In this document: positions 41,645 through 51,610 of the stretch, one piece after another
Position numbering within the stretch: position 1 is the stretch's first letter
How the letters are laid out: each line of letters begins with the position of its first letter
Source of the DNA: Phytophthora hibernalis
Lineage: Eukaryota; Oomycota; Peronosporomycetes; Peronosporales; Peronosporaceae
NCBI GenBank assembly: GCA_012656075.1
Contig: JAAKBF010000018.1
Coordinates: 124,001-188,000 of the forward strand
DNA length: 64,000 nt
Direction of reading: 5' to 3'
The notes under the pieces: generated by a model
Databases searched by the model: none
What the model was told of the DNA's origin: nothing
The model's input: only the letters and a program-made list of their open reading frames with translations
Position numbers and translations under genes: made by a program

Positions 41645-43128
41645 TGAGTCATCCACGGCTCCATTCACCATTGCTCGAAGTCGCTTCCGCTTGTCGTAAC
41701 GTTGAGACGACCACCGACGGGGTGTCCGTTCTCCAGACAACAATTTGATAGTCTGACCGAAGTTTCGGGGTTGGTGCTCGATCACCACCATGCTCGCTAT
41801 TGAAGTCTCGGTAGCCACACCGGCAGTCGCTTCCTCATATCCCGACGTCACTTCACGTTCTCCGAGGTTTGCACCTCTTCCTTCTCCATTTACCGTCGTT
41901 TTCACAGAATTCACATTCAAGTCGTCAGGCCGTTTGCACGACCCCGCGAACGCAAATAAATAGTCTGCGTCCAGCGCAGGCTAGGCTAACTGTGACAGCT
42001 CGATTGGGACCAACCCAGTTTCGGTTGGTGGGCTGCCTAATTTAAACGACTCCCGTAGACCTGTACCTGCAGCTCTGGCGAGAGGTCCATCTTCTCCACC
42101 TTCGCCTTCAGAAGAGACGCAAGTTCGTTGAATGCCTCACATTTTCCTGCGTCGTGGACATGATTGCACATCTTGCACCTCTAGAAACAATAGTGTGCAG
42201 AGTGTGTAAGCCCGCCGCAGGCAGCGCACGGGACATATTGTTGCCGGCCATCGCGTCCACTTTGGCCTCGGTTGTCTCGGTCATGCATGAATTGGTTATT
42301 CCCAATCCTCGGTCGGCGATTGTCGGATCGGGTGAATGTTGCTCCGGCCACGTTGCGATGTTCCGCGTCGTTAGCGGCAGCCACGCGGTCGTGGTCTTCG
42401 TCTGATGCACACTCGTCGTCTGAGTACCAGTCCTAACCTCTGTCGCCACTCGTCGTCTGAGTACCAGTCCTAACCTCTGTCGCCATTGTTGGGGCAATAC
42501 TCCAGGTCATAACCTTCGTTATCGTCATAACCACCGTCGGACACTACCGTAGGTTCCCCTCGCGAGTCGACCGAGCTGTTCGCGTTCAATGTGGCGACCG
42601 TATCCGTCGATGCCTCCGCGAGCGTAACCCTCGGTCAATATTGCCGATCGTCCCGGCTTTCCCGACGTCGGTTGCCATCACGACAACGATCTTCCCGATG
42701 GCGATCATCGTTTCGGTCACGTCGGAAGGTGTTGCGCGAATCCTCGGAGCGTCCTTCATCGCGCAGTCGACCATCATCTTGATTCCTTTGCATCGGACCA
42801 AGGACTCACGCCCTTTCTTCCGTTCGCGGCGCCTGAAAATGTCATTAATCATGTTTTCTAGTTCATGAATATTCTTGACCAGCACATGGCACCGAAGTTC
42901 TTCCACGACTCGGTCCTCACACGAGTCGATGAAGTGCTCGACGTGATTCTTGGCCTCACGGCCGCTGTGTTCGAATTGCACGCTAGCATTCCTAGCGTAA
43001 CCATTTAGCCGATCCAGATAATCGCAGATGTGTTCCTTCTCTTCACGTCTCGCCAAGTAGAATCATTCCTTCGCGGATTGATTAAACCGGAAGCAGTAGT
43101 ACTTGACGAACGCATCACTCAGCAACTT
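41645..43128 (-). pseudogene. Gypsy A gag C-terminus and protease start, inverted segment
   Basis: The minus strand resumes gag exactly where the plus strand stops: from about 43,128 RKTRRTWKLLSDAFVKYYC, then ARREEKEHICDYLDRLNGYA and the HVEHFIDSCEDR region. A zinc knuckle follows near 42,180 (CKMCNHVHDAGKCEAF), and DKRKRLRAMVNGAVDDSR ends just before the protease active site at about 41,645. So an internal piece of ~1.5 kb is inverted inside the element. Stops and frameshifts are frequent. Reverse transcriptase and integrase of this copy are absent. Confidence 0.8.
42411..42484. repeat. Perfect 37-bp tandem duplication
   Basis: ACTCGTCGTCTGAGTACCAG... occurs twice head to tail without mismatch (42,411-42,447 and 42,448-42,484), within the inverted Gypsy gag. 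Confidence 0.95.
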
Positions 43129-43298
43129 CCACGTCCGTCTCGTCTTCCGTTGCAGTTGTCGGTACTAGTGTAGAGGTATCAGCAGATACATTGTGTGGCT
43201 TCACCAAAAACGGCATCCCTTTTAAATCCAGCCTTGCAAGATAAACGGCGCGCATCCGGTGATCCCCGCAGCTCAAGCAGGCAATAGTATGTCGTTTC

Positions 43299-44296
43299 AT
43301 GACATCTGACCCTTCTACGCCTCCTTTCAACATCCTAGTAGCTACCGCAAAAGATTTTCAGCGATTTTTAACGTCGCTGCGAAAGGATAACGGTGATCGA
43401 CCTGGGAAATCCGTGTACAGCTCTATGCGCTCAAGTTTGTTCCATCTCTATCGACTCTATGGAGTTACTATGCCTGCCGAGTTCGTGGCAGATATGAAAC
43501 TTGTTTTCAAGGGTCTGAAGACAACAGTGATCCAGCGATTAAATGAAAGCGGGCAAAGACTAACGGAAGGCAAAGAACCTCTCCAGTTGTCTTTGTATCA
43601 ACTAATCTGCGAATCGATGCGACAGCAGTCTCAAAATGAGTTTGTTTTTGCGCATACGTTTCTGGTTTTTGTGGAATCTAATGTGTCGGGCTGGCAATTC
43701 TGTATCGATTCGATATCAGCACATACAATGACATCAAGACGCTCTAGCGATTCAATTCGCTCACATGAAAAACGATCAAGAAGGTGAGCGCCCACGATAT
43801 GCTCGTCACGTGTATGCGAATCCTCTCCAACCTGATGTATGCCCTGTACTCTCGATTGCTATATACCTGTCCACGTTCGGTTTTGACCCTCAAGCTCGTT
43901 GCTGTTCCCTGGCAACAATCAGTACGACCGCTATGCGAAACTTTTGAAGAGAACACTAAGTATACCTGCTGTTGCTGACACTTTGGCCGGATCTGGTCTG
44001 AATCCTAACGATTTTGGATCTCACTCGCGCGCAAAGGATCGGCCACTTTCGTGTCTAGCTGTTCTACGACTGGTCCATCATCAGCATCAATATGTTTAAG
44101 AGCAGGTTGGAGCCTCCCAGGTGTGCAAGACACGTACGTGCGATATGAAGCGGCTGGTGATATGGTCGTGGGTCGATTTGTGGCAGATCTCCCTTCGAAT
44201 CACCGAACTTCGCCATCCTCCCACCTAATTTTAACCCCCCACTTACACGTTGTTTTTGACAACTTGTGTGAAAAGGAACGCTTCGCCTGTTTCCAT
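43299..44296 (+). pseudogene. Crypton tyrosine recombinase, N-terminal and catalytic part
   Basis: Reads as the recombinase of oomycete Cryptons. A SAM-like core-binding region (FNILVATAKDFQRFLTSLRK, RLYGVTMPAEFVADMK) is followed in a shifted frame by WNLMCRAGN (first catalytic Arg) and RPRYARHVYANPLQPD. Then come FGSHS, with the RKG part in the next frame, and VQDTYVRYEAAGD with the Tyr nucleophile. A TGA replaces a conserved Trp codon near 43,728 and at least three frameshifts occur. The coding sequence stops at about 44,240, where a piggyBac element interrupts it. It resumes at 46,044. Confidence 0.8.
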
Positions 44297-46044
44297 ACAT
44301 GTTGTATATACTACATGTTAAAGACACTGAAATACACAGGGCTTGGACTTAAAAACTCACAAAAACTCCACCTTTTTACAAAGGTACTAAGACTGTCGCA
44401 ATAGTTGCTGACTTTGACCTCGTGGGAATCTGCCACCCGCCACTCATTTCGAGTCATTCGAGAAAAAGCGGAGAGAGGGAAAGATGGTGGCACGTCGCGA
44501 GACACGCAGTGAGTTGGAGACGTTCCGCGCACGCCTCCAAGGCAGAACGCCGGAGGACCGGCAGCGTTTGGTCGCCCAGCACAAGCCGTACGTGAACGGG
44601 CAGAGGGAGACGGATTCTGACTTCGGCGATCAAGCCACGGTGGACGCGCAGACGGCGACGGTGGCCGCGCAGACGACGGTCGGCCCGCTGACGACGTCGG
44701 TTGGACCGCAGACGATGGATTCCGCGCGCTAGATTGCAGCGCCCTCGCCGCCCTCCGGTTTGCAAGACTTCTTCGTAGATATTCATGACCAGTTGCGCCT
44801 GCAGCGCTACTCGCTGCAACTGTCGGTGCGCTTTCGATAGTACTACAAGACAATCTTTTTGGGCCTCGTGGATATGGCGATCATGAACGCATACATCGTC
44901 TATCGCGAGGCCCAGAAGCTGATAGGTGAACCTGCTGCTGATTATGCTGATTTTCGGACAGAGTTGCAGGCATAACTTCTACAAGTCACTGCTGCCGACT
45001 TCATTGATGAGGTATATTCTACATGTTTGCTGGCAATCTTGTTGTACATGTTGTATATTGACTGAATTGTTTTGATGTTGTTCAGATATTCTCACCCGGG
45101 CCGTCCGATCAGAATGGAAACACAGTTTCGGTTGAGCACAAGTTGACAGGGTTCCCCGAGTGGACGCAAGTCCGTGAGGGCGTCCGGAAGCGCCCACAGC
45201 ACTAGTGCAAGGTCTGTTCGATTCGAAAGCAGAAAGTTGGGCAACGAAGTGCTACAAGATTCTACTGCGAGGCATGCAGCGAGGGAAATAGGCGGTAAGT
45301 TTGTGCACAGCAAGTGCTGTGGATCGTTCGCTCAGTATCTTTTGTATGTCTAGCGTCTACCTTTGCGATCGTATTCGGCCGAACCACTACCCAGGGAACA
45401 CCATGACATGCCACCAAATCTGGCATGTCATGTGGAAGCACGGACAAGAGCATCCGCGCCCTCGTGTGGGCCGCGATATTCAGATGCGAGGTCTCGGAAC
45501 GAAGCGCCGACGTGCTGCCGGCGATGGAGATGGTAGCGACGACAGCTGTGCAGAGGGAAGCGACGGAGAGGGTGGCGGCGAGGGCAGCGGTGGGGAGGGC
45601 GGTCGTTCTAGCGGCGGCGAGGGAGGTCGAGCTAGCGGCGGCGAGGGCGGTCATGCCAGCGGCGGCGAGGGCGGTCGTGCCACCGGTGAGGAGGGAAGCA
45701 GTGACAAAGAGTGAAGTTTTTCGTTACATAGCTAACCGGGTCAAAACTTTTCCGTTGCAATCATTGTTGCCGTTACGCATAGCCAATACATTTTGTGTGA
45801 AGTCTGTTCAGATCCAGTAAAAAGGACATCTCCAACATGTATGCTATACGCCCTGTCAGAATCCGTTGCTGCACTGTGGGTGCCTTTGACAACATGGAGG
45901 TGCATAGTGCTGCAACTAAGTTCGCAATCATTGTATCACCAGTCAGGTGATCTTCCCGCAGAACATAAAATCGTATCGTACTTTTTTCATCATATACAAA
46001 TTTCGAGTATAGTCTGTTTTTAACAACTACTATATATAACATGC
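44297..46044 (+). mobile_element. piggyBac-like element A inserted in the Crypton
   Basis: Bounded by imperfect inverted repeats: 44,298-44,322 and 46,019-46,043 match at 21 of 25 positions (catgttgtatata against catgttatatata). Each contains TTAA (44,318 and 46,020), the piggyBac target. Crypton coding sequence flanks it on both sides. Confidence 0.7.
44484..45714 (+). pseudogene. piggyBac-like transposase A, internally deleted
   Basis: The N-terminus (44,484-44,732: LETFRARLQGRTPEDRQRLV) resembles that of copy B at 48,482. The catalytic DDD domain is missing. From about 44,745 the C-terminal part follows (TIFLGLVDMAIMNAYIVYRE). Two GT-AG introns, 45,012-45,085 and 45,295-45,353, join it to the cysteine-rich zinc domain (CKVCSIRKQ, FYCEACSEGN, YLCDRIRPNHYPGNTMTCH). 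A Gly/Glu/Ser-rich repeat tail ends at 45,714. In-frame stops near 44,838 and 44,974 also damage it. No transposase activity is expected, although DNA-binding ends remain. Confidence 0.75.
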
Positions 46045-47016
46045 TGGGTTGTAGAAAGGAAGGGAATTTTCCGTAAGTGTGTGGGGGTAACACGATCGAT
46101 GATACAGTTAAAAACGCAGTCCGAATTTGCTTCCCTCGGCCCCACCAACCATGCAGCCTGCGTGCGCTTTCTTTTGGCATCGTTAGTGTATCACTCCGAC
46201 TACCTGATGAATAATCACCAATCAGCGCACCTGGCGTTCTCGACCGCCTTGTTTCGCGAACCAGATATGGTGGCCACTCTGCGCGAAAGAGTCTCATGTT
46301 GCATTTCAAACGAAAACAATTCAATTAGACCCACTGGCGTTCCACCGCATATTGAAATCCTGGTTGCGATGCAGCGTCAAGCAGACCAACTTACCGAAGT
46401 AGCGGCAGCTCTTAAGGGAATTGTGCCCGCCCTGGCTCACGAAATGAACAACACACTGGACAATAGACAGATTGACAATGGATTAGTTACTCGGAGTTCA
46501 GTAAATGAAGCAGTCCGTGGCACAATAAATGATACAGGCCTTACCGATTTTCTACAGTCGGCACGGTCAGGTTTACAGACTACCGCCATTGGAGGCAGTA
46601 CCTCGACTGATCCACCCGAAAATTCTGTCTTCACATATAATGGATCTCTTCACCGTGTCCCGCTTGACTTTGAGTTCCCCAAAGGCACGATATCTAATGC
46701 CTGGGAATTATGGTGGTTTGGTAACTCTGCGAAAGGATATCCACCATTGCGAAATCTCGCACCTGCTGATAAAAACAAGCGCAAACGACTGTCAGATTTT
46801 CGTTTCCTGATGACCCGAATCGAAAGCGAGTTAATTCGCACTGGCATCTTCGCTGACACCCCGTCACTCAACGAGGCCCGTAGCAGGCTGCTTTCTGCAA
46901 CAGCGAATCTTGATTTACTTCCTCGGACCCGGCGCAACCATGCGCGTCGCAAAGAGCAGCTACAATGGTCAACAGCAGTTAATATTTGCGTAAGCAAGAC
47001 AGAGAATCACGAATGA
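46044..47016 (+). pseudogene. Crypton C-terminal ORF
   Basis: Continues the Crypton protein after the piggyBac insertion. From about 46,090 DDTVKNAVRICFP, then a frame change near 46,130 to LGPTNHAACVRFLLASLVYH. A 290-codon open stretch follows with PDMVATLRERV, GVPPHIEILVAMQ, WELWWFGNSAKGYPPLR, KRLSDFRFLMTRIE and HARRKEQLQWSTAVN. This C-terminal region accompanies the recombinase in oomycete Cryptons; its function is unknown. Confidence 0.72.
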
Positions 47017-48281
47017 ATCGTTCTTAAACTCGGATAATACAGAAGTTCATTTACCTGTACACGTTTATCTTGGATTTGGTCGTTGTGGCAATTCTGGTAT
47101 TGTATAGAGCGCCACAGCCCCTTTTAGACAGTACGCGGATAGCCCTTTCGCTTTTTCATGCGTGTAACACGCAACAGGGCACGAAGCAAGTTAGCTTACT
47201 ACTTAGGATCACGCGTACCCAGGCCAGACCACGGCACCCTTTACGATACCAGTAATGAGCCCGACGATTTGATGCCTGTATATCTACAAACAAAAATTAA
47301 AACCCACGCTCGTAATGGCCCCGGAGTGATCATCGTGCTGTGGCACCGGCGCGGTCAAATCGCCGGCGCCGTCCATGAGCTGTGGTGCCCATGGGGGTTC
47401 TCTAGACTGCCAAATTATATATGCAAATGAGGAGTTTTATTCTTGTTGGACCTCGGTAAAACAATATCGTGACTATTGTGGCCTGATTTGAAATTTGTAA
47501 GGATAGTAATCTGAACTCCTCGAAAAAGTTGGACATCCCATCCAACACATGCATACAAAACCAAGCATTCGGTCCAACAAAGTCAGGAGAATCAAGAATA
47601 GTAAAATAGAATTAATATATTTGTACTGGAATGATTTAGATAATATCGCCTCGTACCGGCATTGGTAAGGGCTTCAGCCAAATTGAGTTGTTTTGAGTGC
47701 AGAATACAGTACATTGCTAAATAAATTAATCTATCAACCGATGAATCCATTGTCAAGGTCATTGAAAGTACTGTTGCTAAATCCCGCTCACTTAAACTGA
47801 CTTCTAGTTCTCACATAAAACATCCATACCTTGAAACCTCTTTCTTGTCCCGGTAAAAAGCTGAAGCAAATACAAACGGTCCTCGGTCGTCGATGAAAAT
47901 TTTGTGCGTACGAAACATTAACAGCATGCCCCCTAGAAGTAGCTGGTACACGTATTGTTCTTTGCAGTTGTTTTGGCGACATTTTAGACGCTAAAAACAT
48001 GTATAGCAAGGCGTGTTTGTAAATGTGTGTGAAAAACGATACATATCGCTAAAGTCATGGCTAAATCCTCCTGCATTTAGACTAACTCGAATTGTACTGT
48101 GTAGCTTGTCTTCGATCGGACGGAAGCTTGTCGTGGGCGGCAGGAATTATGTAAACATGACTGTAGCGGATGTCCATGAACATGTAGCTTCATTTTTAGG
48201 GGTTCAGGTCAGGTTGAATTGTTTCAACCACTTTTAACCCCTCCGGCACTTAGGCTTGATATGGCAGCCTGTGACAATTCT
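47017..48281. other. No recognised gene
   Basis: Short open frames only (for example 47,158-47,430) without motif. It may contain the Crypton 3' end and the 5' region of the next piggyBac copy. Confidence 0.4.
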
Positions 48282-48305
48282 CACATGCTTGATATCAAGC
48301 ATGTG
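48282..48305. other. Perfect 24-bp palindrome
   Basis: CACATGCTTGAT is followed by its exact reverse complement with no spacer. It lies ~180 bp upstream of the piggyBac B start codon. A related gatatcaagcat occurs at 49,233. Confidence 0.85.
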
Positions 48306-48481
48306 GAATGGCCGAAGACTGGACATTTGACTCGAAATAGTCCGCGATGCACAGGGCTTGAGGTGTCAACCGTCAAAAGTTCAATGTATCCACCCCTGCC
48401 ATGGCCGGTACACACCTTTCCCACGTTTTGGTGGCTGACAGTCGCCAATGTCCATTCCAAAATTTGCCAAGTTGAGCAAAC

Positions 48482-50520
48482 ATGCCGCCGCGCCGCGTGC
48501 TACTTAACGAAGCGGAGACGTTCCTCCGCCGCCTGAAGAGGAGAACGGGCGAAGATCGAGAGCGCCTTATACGCGAGCACGGTGCGTTTATCGGTGATAC
48601 GAGGGACCGCGACGCCGACTTCAGCGACGGAGAGAAAGAGGACACGCCGACGACGCCCGTCAGACGGCCTCGCAGGACGTTGACTATTCGATCTGATGTG
48701 GTTCCAAGCTACCAAAGGAAATGAGCCTTGCCGGGTTTCTACGACCTACTCGCGAAAACGCCACGACTGCTTGAGAAAACGCCTGCGGCAGCTCTATACG
48801 CTGAAGAACTGGTGGAAGCTGCTGCCGAGGCTGAACCAGAGGACGACGACAGAGACGAAACCTACGAGGACGCCGCGGAGGAGATACCAAACGACGATGC
48901 TGAGTATGAGAAGGCCACCACGCCGGCTGCGACTCCACGAAACAAGGCTCCCGCAAAGAAAAAAGATCAAATGCCTTGCCGAAACAGGAGGCCTCATCGA
49001 CGGGTACAAGAGAGCGTAAACGGGGGCCTCTCAAGATCGAGCTCCGAAGTGGGCGCGAACAGAAAGTCCCCATGTTTCGGCAGCTGACGACGCAAGTGGC
49101 AACGCATTATTCGAGCACATTCCAGCGTCAGCATGAACGCCACCACTTGCACAGGAAACCCCACCTCTTGCTCAAGAAACGCCGCCATCGAAACCACCTC
49201 GGGTTACAGCTGCCAGGTACATACCCATATCATGGATATCAAGCATCTTGATTGTCGGATTTCTAAGCACATGCTGTACATCTATCATGGTCAAGGTCTT
49301 TTGATATGGCAACTTCTCCCGATGCAACTACGCGTTTTCCCGACCCGCTGCCGGATGACGATGATGCGTTGAATTCCGAGTAAGAAGATTCTGATGCTGG
49401 TTCTGCCGAGTGGTATGAAGGAATGGGTGTACTTGTGACCGAAGATGGGACTTCAGCATACAGCGACGATGAAAGTGAGCCTAGCGACTTGAACACTGAT
49501 CCACCTGCTGAGGACCGTGAAGATTCTATTGCTGCGAGTCCAGATGATCCCTCCAACTCAGACGGTTGCTGGATCGACAGAACGACGCCCCCGGACGGAC
49601 GCGCGCCCTGTATCTGCTGCAGAGAAGCAGCGAGAACGTGAATGATGGAAAGATGTCATTGAAAACTGGCGTACAATTCAAGGAGACGATCTGATCAAGC
49701 TTGCAAAGGACGATGCAGCCTTGAAGAAAATGCGCGTTGACGGATGGGAAACAGGTATGTTTCGCGTTCGGAGTGCATTACGCATTTCCCTACTGACTTA
49801 TACTTGATAATACGGCTTGTAGATCCATACAGATTTCCTGACACGGATGAATTCCCTAGACTCTATGCGGGTGAATATGGACCTACCAGAAAGCACTTGG
49901 ATGTGCGGAGTCTCCCTTGGAGCTCTTTCTATTCCTTTTGCCGCGCGATTTATGGATGAGCGTAGAACGTCAGACCAACCGGTACTACACCCAAGAGTTG
50001 GCTGGCCGTACGAACGCACGATTCGAAGCACAAAGTGAAGAAAACACGTTGACTCTGGGCAAGATTGTGGCGAACAAGAAACGTGTGCACAAGCAAATTC
50101 GCGCTCACGAGATTCTACAGTGTATTGGGCTTCTGCTAGCGCGCATGCTATGTCCGCACACGGACCGCCTTTCAGATCACTGGTCTACGACGTCGGTTGG
50201 CGCTATTCCTCCAGGAACCTTCAGACGATTCATGAAGCGCGAACGCTTCCTGCGCACCACGCGTAACATGTATTTCTCGGACAACACGTGGCTCCTGCTG
50301 CAGCAACGGATAAGGCCTGGAAGGTGCGGACAATCGTGGACAAACTGCAGATAATATTCAGGAGCGGCTACCGGACGCCTCCTATCATCTCTTTCGATGA
50401 GGCCATGCTTCCTCGCGAAGCAGGTACAATCGCAAGCGCCAGTTTATCAAGGACAAGCTTCATCGCTGGGGGACCAAGCTGTTCATGTCGTGTTGTGCCA
50501 TGACGGCGTATTGCCTCAGG
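48482..50520 (+). pseudogene. piggyBac-like transposase B, 3'-truncated
   Basis: The start (48,482) reads MPPRRVLLNEAETFLRRLKR. Acidic low-complexity stretches follow in shifting frames (48,728-49,087 and 49,306-49,641). The DDE-type transposase N-part then appears: RFPDTDEFPRLYAGEYGPTR, RAHEILQCIGLLLARMLCPH, SVGAIPPGTFRRFMKRERF and, near 50,385, ISFDEAMLP (a catalytic Asp). RWGTKLFMSC with AMTAYCLR ends at a good splice donor (GTAAGT at 50,520). The downstream exons are cut off by a Gypsy LTR at 50,652. Multiple frameshifts; inactive. Confidence 0.75.
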
Positions 50521-50651
50521 TAAGTGTACGGTGAAAAACGTCTGCTCTTTTGGCGGGCGTGTTTTGTTTTGGTTTGACAAGTCTCACATGTTGTATATGG
50601 TGTGTGCGTTATTGTAATTTATGCTGGATTGTTCGTCGTTGTGCATGGGGT

Positions 50652-50933
50652 TGTCGTGTAGGATTTTGCAGAAAATCTCACTAACGAATGGAATGAATCC
50701 CACCAACAACACTCGTTTTCCTACAACGGTTAACGAGCGTTGGATCAATACTTGAAGACCAGGAACGATCCCTTACACCGGGTTGGCTGTGAACCCTCTG
50801 TACACCAAGGTTGTAGTAGTTCAACCCCAAAACCTGCACCACGAGCGAGGGCTAGTATGCAATATTGCGCTTTCGCGCGATCCCCGCAGTCCCTCAGAAG
50901 GAAGGGTACCGGCTGTCAAGCCTAATACGGGTT
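50652..50933 (-). mobile_element. Gypsy A-family LTR, inverted copy
   Basis: Reverse complement of 39,931-40,223 with small differences (AACCCGTATTAGGCTTGACA...CACGACA). No primer-binding site follows its 3' end, so it is a solo or truncated LTR. It lies in the intron position of piggyBac B and abuts another LTR at 50,934. Confidence 0.8.
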
Positions 50934-51422
50934 TGCCGAGGTAAAGCCTCGGCGGGTAGTAAAATATATCTGGAACACTCGGTTCCACTATAATATATGG
51001 GAGACGGCGTTCCTCGTCACTCCCAACACTCGGCCACTCTAATCTCTTGGACTGACCAGCAACAAACCCTCGGTTCAATGTACCTTGAGTTCGTTGACAG
51101 ACACCCCACGTAGCCGAGCGTATCCAGACCCTAAGATAAGCTAATTAGACTTACCGAAGACCGACTTGAGCCTTGGTGACTTGTGGGGAAGACTGCTGAT
51201 TTATTTATATTGATCTGTGGCTCTGATAGCCTCTGTGGCCAATCCTATAGCTAGTCCTATACGTAAATACAAATATCCAGTGTGAACAAATCCCAATATG
51301 TGATCCCGTACCCGGCTCTAGCTCTATATCTATATGACCGAAGGTACGAAACTGAAATGGATACAAACGAGGGTTCGTACCCTCGGCCGGGAATTTATTA
51401 TACCCGACCGAGGCCTCGGTCA
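50934..51422 (+). mobile_element. LTR-like block preceding the gag-like ORF
   Basis: Starts TGCCGAGGTAAAGCCTCGG and ends GAGGCCTCGGTCA (TG...CA). It contains several CCGAGG/CCTCGG palindromes and a TATATA-rich stretch, as in LTRs. A second copy is not found in the window, so the call rests on ends and position. Confidence 0.5.
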
Positions 51423-51610
51423 CTAAACTGCCACGGTCACTGCCGCGCGGGAATGTAATCCGCCAATCAGAGCACGCTGATCACTTTCCTTCAGCAAGGG
51501 CAACCTTGTCGGCCGGCGACAGAGCGCCCAATACCCAACGCCACAACTGCCCCCGCCTCGACGCAAACTTCCGCAAGTAGTGCGCGTCGTGGCGTCTAGC
51601 CTCTCCGTCC

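Noticed and set aside
45773..46324. Minus-strand 183-codon ORF across the piggyBac right end
   Set aside because: It spans the junction between piggyBac and Crypton sequence and overlaps the Crypton frame. It is a chance ORF.
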